Shown in pieces: positions 37,006 through 48,129 of a stretch of DNA of 64,000 bases (positions within the stretch are counted from its first letter, which is position 1; each line of letters opens with the position of its first letter). The position numbers and the translations under genes are program-made. Where the stretch lies: positions 26,182,305 to 26,246,304 of the forward strand of contig NC_058158.1 of NCBI RefSeq assembly GCF_020080835.1, given 5' to 3'. Source of the DNA: Cotesia glomerata. Lineage: Eukaryota; Arthropoda; Insecta; Hymenoptera; Braconidae. The notes beneath the pieces are model-generated. The model searched no databases and was not told the origin of the DNA. It worked only from the letters and a program-made list of their open reading frames with translations.

Positions 37006-37815
37006 CCCTAGCGGTTTCACCGCCACGGTTATAATATGGTCAATTCACGGTCAAATATTTGTCAAACATTAGTCTATATGAAGTGATTTGACGGTCAATA
37101 TCAGGTGTCATCTATCCCATGAATTCTAAATAATAAATCATTCTGTGAATTTGTCACTCAAAATAAATGCATTAAATTTTGTTAATCAAAAAAAAAATTT
37201 TTTTTTTCATTTCATGAGCCCATGTTAAATTTAAAATTTCATAAAACAAAAAATCCTGAAATTTTACAAAAATTTATAAAAGGTGTTTTTTTATAATGTC
37301 AAAAATTATAGTGACTGAATACTTTTTCAAATTATTTTTATTAACTATTTATTTATCTTTTATTAGCCCCATATATGAATTTATGAAATTTTTCTACATT
37401 TACAAATAAAACTTCACCCAGCAATTTATCAATGGATCGCTGGTATAAAATTTCTACTTTACCGTAACTATCTTTTTTACCGCCATTTGACCTGAAATTC
37501 ACTCGCAGACTACCGTGGATTCACTACCGAAATACTCTTTATTCACCGAATTTTTACTAGTCATTCACCGTTGTATCTGTCTGAAGACAATCAAGGGGTC
37601 GGAAAATCATAGTTATTGAGTGGGAAAAAAATGGAGAAAATCTTGTGAATGTTCATTGTATGAACCATGCAATCACCGTCAGAACATTTCACAATTTCAC
37701 TTATTTTTCACCGTCGAACGACGGTTGTTCGACCACAAATAGACTTTTTTTCATCGGTAAAGTGAATTCACCGCCGTTTGACCGTAGTTTGGCCGTCACC
37801 AGGAATTCGCTAGGG
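37006..37815. mobile_element. CCCTAGCG-ended transposon, TT duplication
   Basis: The ends CCCTAGCG and CGCTAGGG are inverted and flanked by TT. Homologous MITE1 sequence reads GGTATTGTTATCATAAG without it, so a 2-bp TT duplication is supported. Subterminal CGGTCAAA/TTTGACCG motifs repeat. There is no ORF. Confidence 0.75.
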
Positions 37816-37902
37816 TTACTATAAGAATACGTTAACCTACTGGAACTTTTTACAACTAACTAACTACTATAGAGTTCCTATAGCAAAATTTTTTTCTCCG
37901 TG

Positions 37903-38306
37903 TGGTATTAAAAAATATGCATCTTTGAGATCGAAATTACATACAAAATCATTCTTATAACTGATCTCAAGTCTTTAAGTTTCAAATGCGAAGTGTTAAT
38001 AAATTGATGTAAAGTCTTTTGGTTTAAAATAAACCTTTAAGAAATAGAATTAGAAGTAAAAGGTATGTTTTCTTTAGATGTTGAGGTTTTCTGACCACCA
38101 TCTGAAAAAATTTCACGATAGTTATCAATTGCACTAGAATTTATTGCCTCCTTCGTGCAAAGATTAGTAGCCCAAAAAGGCACGATAGCATTTTATACCT
38201 ATTGACAACAATGTAAATATACCTTTTAACTGAACATATACACATGCTTGTATACATAAAAAACAATCAACTTTAAATATTTTTGTGTACGATAAAATAT
38301 ACTCAC
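37903..38306. other. No gene seen
   Basis: AT-rich unique DNA. It would be the intron side of the small exon that follows on the minus strand. Confidence 0.35.
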
Positions 38307-38433
38307 GAGATTTTTCAAAATGCTCTTGTATTGTTTTTATTAAATCTCTAAGTACGCATTCTAACCTAAATATGATTTTCTTTATGATTTCGTCATCATC
38401 TCGTTCTCTGCTGCGCTTTTTACTTTTTCCCAT
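38307..38433 (-). CDS. Possible first exon, MGKSKKRS N terminus
   Basis: The minus-strand ATG at 38433 encodes MGKSKKRSRERDDDE, then a helix-prone stretch ending FEKS. At 38307 the sequence continues into GTGAGTAT, a strong donor. Without splicing the frame runs on to 38164 as low-quality AT-rich sequence. The start resembles the ORF at 14039. It is probably the 5' exon of a transposon-encoded protein of unknown family; no downstream exon was found. Confidence 0.35.
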
Positions 38434-38912
38434 ATTGATGAAAGTAAAATATTTAAGACAATGTTTTTTAACAAATTTCTTCAATTTTTTACGACAAAGA
38501 TAAAAATATAATTTATTGAAATTTTTTCTACCTGTAGCTTATGCTAGCTAGCACAAGAAACGTTTTGAATAATATGTACACCAGAGCGCGCGGGAGTGCT
38601 TACCCGCGGCAAGTTTAAATTTTACTTTGAACTTTATGGCTTGAACTAATAAAAAGTAGCGGTACTACAATGCAATTTCGACGAACGAGACCCGAGATAT
38701 AATCATTTTTCCCGGGATATTATAATTCTATTGATACAATATTGCCATTAAATCAAGTTATTCACTCTCTTCCTAAAAGCTTTTTATAACTAGTGCTTGC
38801 GGTAGTTAATGTCGTATAAAAACTGATCGAAAAGAGAAGTGAAACACTTTAGCTTCAAAATAATAAACTGTCATAGCAATAAATTGCTCAATTATTATTA
38901 ATAGGTATACTA

Positions 38913-39179
38913 CGGTGTGTCAAAATTCAATTTCCGTGAAAAACCTCTTAAAATTGGAGTTTTGAGTTCCGCTTTTAACAGGAGCTGTGTTTGGGCATTT
39001 CCTGAAATATTTTGGGTTGAGACGTTCGTATCTGATTTTCATAGAATTTTTATCATTTTTTCCGGCCGCTGTGGAGATATCTCACGGTCGGAAGTGCCCA
39101 AACAAAGCTCCTGTTAAAAGCAGAACTCAAAACTCCAATTTCAAAAGGTTCTTCACGGAAATTGAATTTTGGCACACCC
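38913..39179. mobile_element. TA-flanked MITE, 267 bp
   Basis: Long terminal inverted repeats: TCAAAATTCAATTTCCGTGA on the left returns as its complement on the right, outermost GGTGTG and CACACC. TA is present on both sides. It has Tc1/mariner-type features and no coding capacity. Confidence 0.75.
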
Positions 39180-39408
39180 TAAGGTATACGTCAGAGCTTG
39201 TTTTGCGGAAATTTGAAAATGTGCGATCGCATGTCTAAAAAATGAATCTCAAACCTAAATTTTTTCCAGCGTATGCGTGTATAAAAATTATTACACAAAG
39301 AGAAGAATATTGTCAGAATGAAAATACATATCGCTATTCTGACTATACGCCGTATAGTCATTTTTTCTTCGAGATACGTTTAGAGATCGCCAATTCAGCT
39401 ATACAGCG

Positions 39409-39891
39409 TGTTACATTCCCGTTAAATTTATAATATTTAATTAAATTTTTAATTCAAAAATTTTAACTGCTTCGTTGGTGATGAATAAAATTTATCATCA
39501 GCGAAGTAACGGAATACGCTTGTGCTGGACTCCGACGACTTCTCTAGGGTAACCTGAGATACAACGTTGTCAATTTTATTAATTATTATCATTCTTTAGT
39601 ACTCTGGATGAGAATCCAGAGCAGTCAGCCCAAGGTAGTCAGCCGACAAACATCTTAGGCCCCGGACGTATGTCCGGAGACCGACTGACTCCACCCAAAT
39701 TATTAAGTTTTACAATATATCTTAACTAACTAAATTTTGTTGATTTATTTCCAATAAAACCATTCCTAAAGTTCTTATAATTTTGAGAGAGGGTCTAGTG
39801 ACAAGGCCCACTTGGAGCCTGTCGACTACCTAACGCGGCTAAACCTGGAAGATAATTAAAATTAAATATCTCAAATTTTGAGAACGTAACA
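39409..39891. mobile_element. Solo LTR, 483 bp, with 5-bp duplication
   Basis: Starts TGTTACATTCCCG and ends GAGAACGTAACA, so the outer bases are TG..CA inverted. CAGCG is duplicated exactly on both sides (39404-39408 and 39892-39896). It is likely left by recombination between the LTRs of an LTR retrotransposon. The superfamily and the transcribed strand cannot be told. Confidence 0.8.
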
Positions 39892-40188
39892 CAGCGGATC
39901 ATCAAAATGACGATTCATGTCATTATTTTAGGCGTTATATTTAGTTGACAACTATACCAGATCCTCACGTTAACGAAACAGTTGCCTGTTTTGACGAAAC
40001 TAGATATATTTACAAAAGCTATTCTCTGTATGCTTAAGTTAAACAAATGAATTCTTAAGTCAGATGACCGGATTGTTATTTTGACAAAACGTCATTTGAG
40101 GATACGTTGGATATTCTTTTAAAAAATATTTTTTTTTCCGTGTACAATTTCGAAATAATGATGAAGTAGCTAATTGAGCTTATTAATA

Positions 40189-41043
40189 GGGGAGGGTGGG
40201 GCACGATGGCCCCCTTTAAGCCGATTATTTCTTTTTGTGGTTTTTAGCCTTAAAATTCGTTTATTTTGTATCTTCCGTTTATTTTGTATAAACCAGTCGA
40301 AATTTCGCAGAAAATCGAAAAAAAAACATTTTTTTTTGGGCACGACGGCCCCTATAAGAAAGCATAGAAAAAAATTTTTCTTTTTAAAAATATTATTAAA
40401 TTATCTCGATGTGATTTCCTAACTATCGAAAATTTATATTTTGTTTTATTTAAAGTTTAATTTTTGTAAACGTTTTTAAAAAATTATTATAAATTTTATT
40501 GTTAAGCTGTTAATTAGTTTTAAATAGATAATAAGTAATAATACACTAGTCACAAAAATTATGGGAAATAAAAAAAATTCTAAATTTTTGGGTGATTTTC
40601 AACGAGCTGTAACTCCGAGGGAAATGATCGTACAGCAAAAAAAAGCAAATTGTAGCTTCAAGTGTTTTACCATGTTTGGGTCTCAAGAAATACTAAGGAA
40701 ACTACGGTTTTAGGAAAAAAAGGTCTACAGGCTTCAATTTACGCTTCTTACACAAACGTAAGTGAGTGTGTGTGTGTGTGTTCGTGTGTTTTTTGTTAAA
40801 TTTTCCAGTTGAATTAAATTTTTTCAACTTCATTTTACCCAAGATAAATACTATTGACCTGAAAAAGTCTAAAAAAATGAATTCTTTCGAGTGGTCCATT
40901 ATGCCCCACATATAACATATTGGCCCAAAATATCATAAAAACATCATAGAGGTCATAACTTAACGGAAAATGAAAAAAAAATTTTTACCTAATTTTTGAG
41001 AGGAGCCGTTGTGCCCCAGGGGGCTGTCGTGCCCCACTCTCCC
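40189..41043. mobile_element. Foldback MITE with GGTGGGGCACGA ends
   Basis: The left end GGGGAGGGTGGGGCACGATG and right end (complement GGGAGAGTGGGGCACGACAG) are inverted repeats. Inner GGGCACGACGGCCCC and a short (GT)n are present. The flank has TTAA on the right and TTAATA on the left, so the target duplication (TA or TTAA) is unsettled. Confidence 0.65.
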
Positions 41044-42502
41044 TTAATTGATTAGACTTTTTAAGAACACAGCAGGTGAAATATAACCTAGTATATAGGA
41101 TGATGGCTACGTTAAGAAACTAAAAAAAAAAGTGTATAAATTCCCGTGAGGCAGAAAAACATTAACCAGAATATATTTAATCGTACCTGGTTGTGACAGT
41201 TTATTATATATAACAATATTATTTACGATAACATTATCAGATTTTTCTTGTTAAGTAGTTTTTTTCTTTAACGTCACGTAAAACTTTATAATATTTTTAG
41301 CATAATTTTATATTTGCGTAGTGTGTTTTGATTTTTTTCTGTCTTAAAATATATGACAGGGATGTGTACAAGTTTTGCATGAAAACATGAATTCATTTAC
41401 AATACTTGAAGAGCAACACAAAATTGTCAGGTCATAACATGTACTTTTAACGAAAAAATATTTGCTTAACTAAAATTAAAAGAATCCTTTTTTTTATATT
41501 ACTATCCTTTAACTCGATGAAAAAATTCTTCAATAGTTTTTGATAAAAAAAACATATCATAAAATGTTATCAACTCTTCAATAGATGAATATTTTTTTCA
41601 AACTCCGGAAACTATAATCTCGACAGAGATTAGAAATTTTTTTTATATATGAATTTGGAATAGGAAAAAATTAAAAATTATTGTTATTATTTTATTTTCA
41701 TTTATTTATATCATTTATTAGACTGATTCATGATTATTGTGTTAGCCGTTTAATGAAAATATCGTATAAAAACTTTAAGGGGCTTGACTAGTTCTGATGA
41801 TGTTCATAGGGCTGTGTTACAGGTCTACTCATAAAATCTCTACTTACATCATGTAACGACATCTGTACTCAGATACATTTTGATTCTAATTCATTTTTAT
41901 TTAGATACAACTTGATTCATTTAAATCTTTACACCAATTCAACTTTACTAAATAACTTTCATATTCACGTAGAACTCTAAACAGTTACAAATCTACTCAA
42001 ATATAACGGTAGTCACCTTCAACCCGGCTCAGTTTCGTTTATATTCATTTTCAACACTGTTCACTAAAATTATCGCTCAGTTACATATTTATTCATTGAA
42101 AAATGTAATCAATTACATATATGATCACTGACAACTGTAGTCGAGACCAACTGATTGAGAAATTTCTACTTTATTGATTAACCATACATTTGAGTGTAGA
42201 GTTAAAATATCGTAGAATATAGGGAAGAGGTGCTGCAATTGTAACAAAAAATTTTATTTTTTCTATTTCATTTGTTTTTTTTTTAAATAGTAAACTTAAA
42301 AACTGTCGGAAAGTTAGTTGATAGTATCTTTTATGTGACTGACTTAGTTAATTAGTAAAAAGTTAATGTTAACTTATTAAAAAATTGATTTATTTAGCTA
42401 AAGTCAGGGACCAAGATGGCGGCGCGTATGAGTTGCAATTGTAACACAGTGCAGGGGAAATTGTAACACGAAACGAAATAGATATTTTTCATCAAATTGC
42501 TT
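41044..42502. other. No gene seen; one MITE-like stretch
   Basis: AT-rich unique DNA. At 42235-42475 GCAATTGTAACA and complementary-looking GTAACAC..GGGGAAATTGTAACAC motifs suggest another short repeat. Nothing coding. Confidence 0.4.
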
Positions 42503-42632
42503 CACGGAAAAAAAAATTTCGTTCTGGGAACCAAATTGTAGAGTTACCATAACAATACACAGTTTACTGTTTGCTATAGAGTTACAGTAACGGAATTTAA
42601 TTTAGTTCTGATAACCAAATGTTATTGAGCTC

Positions 42633-42865
42633 CCCTGTTTAAAAATATTGATTGGAAAGAATTAAAAATGATGAAATTTGAATTCTTTTCAATAATTTCA
42701 ATCCTTTTGTTTATATATGAATCGTTTATTTGAGAAACCCCATAAGTCATATGGGGTTTCCATATGACTTATGGGGTTTCTCAAATAAACGATTCATATA
42801 TAGATATACAGTTTGCATGGAGTGAACGCTTCTCAATTCTTTGCAATCAGTATTCTTAATCAGGG
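42633..42865. mobile_element. CCCTG-ended MITE, TC duplication, with 43-bp palindrome
   Basis: Terminal inverted repeats CCCTGTTTAAAAATATTGAT and complement, flanked by TC on both sides. The homologous MITE1 site reads TTGAGCTCTCAGAGCTC without it. Inside, 42712-42754 and 42760-42802 are perfect 43-bp inverted arms around a 5-bp loop. Confidence 0.8.
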
Positions 42866-43740
42866 TCTTAGAGCTCAACGGGATAGTTCTGAGAGACCAA
42901 CGCTATAGTTGGGAAAGCTTTACGTTGCGCAGTAGTGGAGTGCGCTGACATATTTCATAACCTTTCAAAATGACAAACATAATTATTTTGTTGCTCACCC
43001 GAGTCGAATGAAACCATCAAATGGAACCATCAAATGATGTTTCATTATTTTATCTTGTGAAAAAATATCAATAATTGATAGTAATAAGACTTTTTTAGTA
43101 ACCCAAATCTTGGATGATTACTATTTTGATAATCATAGTCAATCATTCAAAATAATCAATAACAGCTTTAATATTTGGAAATTTTTATCATATATGGATT
43201 TAAACGATTGCGTTATTATTTATTTTAATATTTTAAAGGAAAAAATGTTCATAACTAAAATATGGATGCAAATAAAGAATTAAATTAAATAAATTTATAT
43301 TATTTTTTTTTTTCAGAATTTTTACAATCTGAGATGGTTACAGTTACCATCTTCAATTATAGCAGTTATAATTTTTAATAATTACAATTATCATTTTCGA
43401 TAGTAATCGTTACTATTATTAATAGTAACTAGTACAATTTTCAATGATAACACCTATTATTGTGTGACTAATTAATTTTATTACCATTTCAGATAGTAGG
43501 AGTTAATATTTTCGTATAGTAAATACTATTATTAATTTTTCTCCGAGTGTAAATTATTAAATTTTAATTTTTTAAAAATTTTTTTTAATTTTTTTCTTTC
43601 GACAACGATAACTAACTAACGAATCAACTGATTTTACCGGGCTGGCTGCGATCAACATGGTTTTTTTATGTTAAGAGCTGATTCGTTTTTAGAATCGATC
43701 GGTAAATCCGTTTAAAAGTTTCCAAAAGAACCGCATTTGA

Positions 43741-43978
43741 AAATAGTTATTTTCGATACGTATGCGCAAAGGCAGGGATTTTGACGGCTTGAAATGACGT
43801 CACGAGTTTGAGGCTATGGCGCATTCTTATCAAGACCGAGTTATTTATCCGGACGAGCGTAGCGAGTCCGGATATAGTACGAGGTCTTGATGAGAATGTA
43901 TCATAGTCTCAAACGCGTGCCTTCACTTCAAGTTAGTCAGGATCCCTACCTTTGAGCATAAAGTATCGAACATAATTT
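43741..43978. repeat. Hairpin MITE with GACGAGCGTAGCGAGTC apex
   Basis: The outer arms GATACGTATGCGCAAAGGCA and complement continue inward to CATTCTTATCAAGACC and complement. The apex at 43855-43880 is TCCGGACGAGCGTAGCGAGTCCGGA-like. It resembles the hairpins at 14828 and 16426 in architecture. Confidence 0.65.
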
Positions 43979-44809
43979 TTTGTCATATCAATTGTGAAAG
44001 TTGGATTTGAAAGAACCGTGAAAAATGTTTTATCATTGTTTATTTTATTTAAAATAATTGCCATAGTAGTTAAATTAGGTGGAGTTAATGTTTTTGTTAA
44101 TAGTTCACTCATTTTTATTAATAACTTTATAATTTAAACACAAAGCCTGTCACACGAGATTAAATAGCGACGGATTAAATCTACGTATATGTTGAAGTCG
44201 TTTACAAGATTAGACTGTCACTAAGATTTTTTTTGCGACTTTTACTCCACCCAGCGGACGTTTGTTGAATTAAAAAATAATTCGACTCATCTATAGCGTA
44301 TTTTAGTAGCCGTGCAGAAATGTAGAGACAGATAGAGAGAGAGAAGTTACTTTTCGATACTAGTACGAGGTAAATTAACTAAACTATAGAGTGTCAGAAA
44401 TCGTATTCTTTGTGTCCTCTGTGTGTTGCTTGAAAATCCAACTTTCACGGTTGATATGTCAAAAAAATTTTTTTTGTAATTTTTTTGAGATTTCTCACTT
44501 TTCTCAATTTTTTAATTTTCGATAGTCACAAAAAAATTAATACCCTAAACTCAATAAAAGGCCAAAAAAGTAAGACAAGTTGAAAAACTCATGATAAAAA
44601 TTTTCTGAAGGTGGCCCATTTTGCCCCACATTTTTAATTTTTTATTTTCAATAAACAGAACTAATTAATGTCAAATACTTGGCAAAGGACTAAAAAAAAC
44701 GTAAAATCAGAGAAAAACATTAAAGATTTCAACATTTTTGTCTTAATAGGTCCATTTTGCCCCCTCCCCCTTCTCTTACTTAATGGTTAATTAACTTTAG
44801 ATTTTCCAT

Positions 44810-44940
44810 TGAATGGCCAAGGCTAAGTTATCCAGTCTTGACCCAAGCCTAGCACACCATTAAATAGCCAGAGCTAGATGAGCCAGAGTTTGAGCTAGTC
44901 TTGGTTCAAGTCTGGTTCACCAAAGGAACGGCCGAGACTC
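44810..44940. repeat. CAAG.CTGG-type degenerate repeat
   Basis: AGTCTTGACCCAAGCC, AGTCTTGGTTCAAGTCTGG and similar units resemble the patch at 27580-28125. Confidence 0.35.
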
Positions 44941-46159
44941 TTGCTCCAAAAAATTAAATATCTCGATAGAAATAAATTTTCAATAACATTTTTATTCATT
45001 AACATGTCAAATGGGAAGATCAAATAATATTGAATCATTTTTTTTCATTCAATATGTATAATTGCACGCTACAATAATATAAAATGGGTATCAAATATTT
45101 TCGAGAAAAATTTTCTCAGGGTGAGAAAATTTTTTTCTCAGCTGAAGTAAGTGACGCTGCTTCCCTAAAGTATCTAAAAATCTTGATCAAATACAAAAAT
45201 TTATTGTAACAAGTATTTATGATAATTTGAATTAAGAAAAAATGACTTCCATCAAGAATAGAATTTCAAGAATAATTTTTACTTCGGCCAATACAACTTC
45301 GGCCTTCCTTCAAGCACCCGAAAATTTTCTTGAGCCAAGAATATTGTTCTCCAGTCAAGAAATGTGTTATTTTTTATTTCTAATTTTTTATTTTTTATTT
45401 TGAATTTTGAATTTTGAATTTTTTATATCATGAATAATTTAATTGTAGTTAATAAAAATTTATGAAGAGGCTAATGTTGACGGACTTTAGGGTTCAAAAT
45501 CGGACCTCTCGGTGAATGTTCGGACCTGTGGGTTCAAAATCGGAGCTATGGGACTACAGGGTTCTTAGTTGGATCTATTTCGGACTAAAGGGTTCTATAT
45601 AGGCTCTAAATTTCGACTCGGGCATATATATTATCAAAAATATATGAGGACAATTAAGTTTCCAGTTTATTTATTTAAGGAAATAGGTATTTTTTTTTTT
45701 GTCAAATTGAATTTCGTTCGAACGGTTTTGTATTTTTGGTTTTTCAAGGTTCATTTGCAGTGACTGTTAATTTAATTTATTAGTTAAATATACTATGATA
45801 AATATTGTGATTGTGATAATTTTTATTTATAATACAAGTTTTATTTTTATTTTATTTCTATTATAATAATATTCTTATTTGTCTTAAACAATTATTATTA
45901 GCAATATAAATTCGTTCTGCTGCATTTACTTATTAAATTATCAATGGTAAACCGTCATAGAGTTGTTAAAATTTGTTATAGTCTCAGAACGATCCTGTAG
46001 AGTTGTGAGAGATAAATAACGTTTAGCTCTCAGAGCTCAACGACATAGAGTTATAGAAGCTAAACGGTATTGTTATCATAAGAATGCGTTAACCTACTAA
46101 AACTTTTTACAACTAACTATCTACTATAGAGTTCCTGCAGTTAAATTTTTTTTTCCGTG

Positions 46160-48125
46160 TAGGTGCTCGAAAAATATGAGTCGAAGTATGTGCATACATG
46201 ATTGACTGTATAAGTGGCTGAAAAAGGAGGTAAGAGGGGAAAAGTATTTTACTAGAAAATTTTTATGTATCGAAATAGGCGTCAAGACAATTGGATACGA
46301 GAGGCGTAGATAGTAACGTCATCTTTTAGGATAGAACTGAATCCTACATATACAAATATACATATCTATTTCACAATTTATTGAATCAACATTCCATAAT
46401 ATGTCACAGAAAGAGTATTGTTAATCCGGATGAAGTTTTTTATTTCTTTCAATTACTCAAATTTTAAGTAACTGAAAATCCTTGCCAAAATTCAACCCGG
46501 AAAATTCATGTGCGGATTCGTTTGCGTGGTGTGCTACAGTGGATATATGTTTAGTGGAACGTCCTCTAGAAGGGAGTTCATTGGTTATTGCACTAAGTGA
46601 AGCTCTTCAAGGATCTGCGTCTATTTGGTTGTCTCAATTGTGTTACCCTGAGATAACCTAGACTGATTTTAAAGATCTTTTCATTGCAAGGTTTGCCGGA
46701 GTGGAAACATCAACAGCAACTTTAATTAACTTGCAAAATGGTCGTCCTAAAGACGGTGAGTGCTTAGCATTCACTACTCTTTGTGCACGTGTCTCAGTTT
46801 GATAGTCGTCTTCAACGTTTGGCGTTCACCACGGATATCAAATCTCGTGTTCAATTGTAAAAAGAATTAAAGCCTTTTTCTTATACGCGCAAGAGACCTA
46901 TGTCATCTCAAGATGATCGACCATCGTCTGATGTTAAGAAATTTAAGTCAGTTTCGTCGATAAAGTGCCATTTTTGTGGGGAAATAGGCCACAAGAAGTT
47001 TGAGTGTCCTAAACTTAAGAAGAAACACACGGAGCAAAGCAATAACCATCGTGGCAGCAGAAGATCACCCTCTACATTGAGCACTGTGACGTGTTTCAAA
47101 TGCGGAGCAGCCGGTCATATTGCGCCGAACTGTACGGCTCCAGGTAGCGGTCGTAGTGGTCCAGGGAACAACAAGGACAACGGTAGCGTTGAACGTCATG
47201 TGAATCTTTGCACAGTTACAGCTCCTACTAGTATTCTGAACCATCTTGGTGAGTCGTTTCCATATTGTTTTGATTCAGGAGCGGAATGCTCACTAATAAA
47301 AGAATCCATTGCTCTTAAGTCTTCGGGAAGAAGAATTAATGAATTAGTAATTTTAAAGGGTATCGGAAATGTTGTAGTAAATTGTAATATACAAATTTTA
47401 TCTACTGTAATTATGAATTTGTTTACATTAGAGATTCTTTTTCACGTTGTCCCGGATGAATATTCGAACGAGAATATTTTGATTGGTCGATAAATTTTAA
47501 GCTTGGGTTTTGAAGTAAATATTTCGCAACTTAATTTTAATATCTGTAAATCTAAAGTTATAAATGAATGTAGTAAAGTTGAAATTATAAATTTTGATAG
47601 CGTTGATACCGATGTTGATAAAGACAATAAAATAAGATTAGTTTCAATATGAAAAGAATATGAAAGTTCTTTTATTACGGGCTTTCCTCGCACTCACGTT
47701 AACAGCGGGAACTTGAAATACGTTTAATTGATCCAAGTATTACGGTACAGAGAAGACCATATAGACTTAGTGTAGAAGAGAGACAAATAGTTAGGAAAGG
47801 AATTAATGAATTGCTTGATGCTAACGTTATTCGTCCTAGTTATTCATCGTTTGCTAGCCCTATCTTACTAGTTAAGAAAAAGGATGGATCAGACCGCTTA
47901 TGCGTTGATTATCGTGAATTAAATAAAAGAACAATAGCAGACAAATTTCTTTTGCCACTCATTTTAGATCAAATACCGAGACTTAGAAAACCTAAATTTT
48001 ATATCAGTTTAGATATGGCCAGCGGTTTCCATCAGATTCCCATACATCCAGAATCTATAGAACGTACGGCATTTGTTACTCCTGATGGCCAGTTTGAATT
48101 TTTAACAATGCCATTTGGGCTTAAA
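46160..48125 (+). pseudogene. Ty3/gypsy-type gag-protease-RT remnant
   Basis: Degenerate gag is readable from about 46490, including a WLSQL..TDFKDLFIARF-like segment with a TAG inside. The open frame 46900-47493 has two CCHC knuckles (CHFCGEIGHKKFEC and CFKCGAAGHIAPNC) and an aspartic protease active site in FDSGAECSLI. After a frame break the RT start is readable from about 47703: RPSYSSFASPILLVKKKDGS, then LDMASGFHQIPI and MPFGL at 48107-48122. There it is cut by a CR1-like insertion. In the family these proteins package RNA, process the polyprotein and copy RNA to DNA. Stops in gag make it dead. Its first 1.25 kb is repeated inverted at 54118-55371. Confidence 0.8.
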
Positions 48126-48129
48126 TCTA

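Larger units (their letters stand above)
34557..37902. mobile_element. MITE1 (CACGG family), copy e, with four insertions
   Basis: Left part AATTTCGTTCTGGTAACC, right end TTTTTTTCTCCGTG. It matches the MITE1 copies at 42503-46159 and 55372-60171. Inserted in it are two TTAA elements (34860, 35362), a CR1-like 3' fragment (35865) and a CCC..GGG element (37006). Without these the core is close to 0.8 kb. It encodes no transposase. Inner GAGCTCTCAGAGCTC palindromes recur. Confidence 0.75.
42998..45622. mobile_element. CCCGAGTCGAA-ended transposon, CA duplication
   Basis: The ends CCCGAGTCGAA and TTCGACTCGGG are inverted and flanked by CA. The homologous MITE1 site reads TTACTCATCC, so the insertion is supported. 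It contains other scraps: a GTTACT-rich MITE (43320-43555), a hairpin (43741-43978), GGGCAAAATGG-type repeats (about 44610-44770) and a tandem of CGGACCT..GGGTTC units (45480-45600). It has no transposase. Confidence 0.7.
42503..46159. mobile_element. MITE1 (CACGG family), copy A, with two insertions
   Basis: The left end CACGGAAAAAAAAATTTCG and right end AAATTTTTTTTTCCGTG are inverted. Core sequence (GTTACAGTAACGG, GTAGTGGAGTGCGCTGACAT, AGAACGATCCTGTAGAGTTG) matches the other copies. It is split by elements at 42633-42865 and 42998-45622. No dispersed repeat sits in its terminal A run, unlike the other two copies. Confidence 0.8.

Noticed and set aside
45480..45600. CRISPR-like regular repeats
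   Set aside because: Short degenerate GGGTTC/CGGACCT units without uniform spacers, in eukaryotic DNA.
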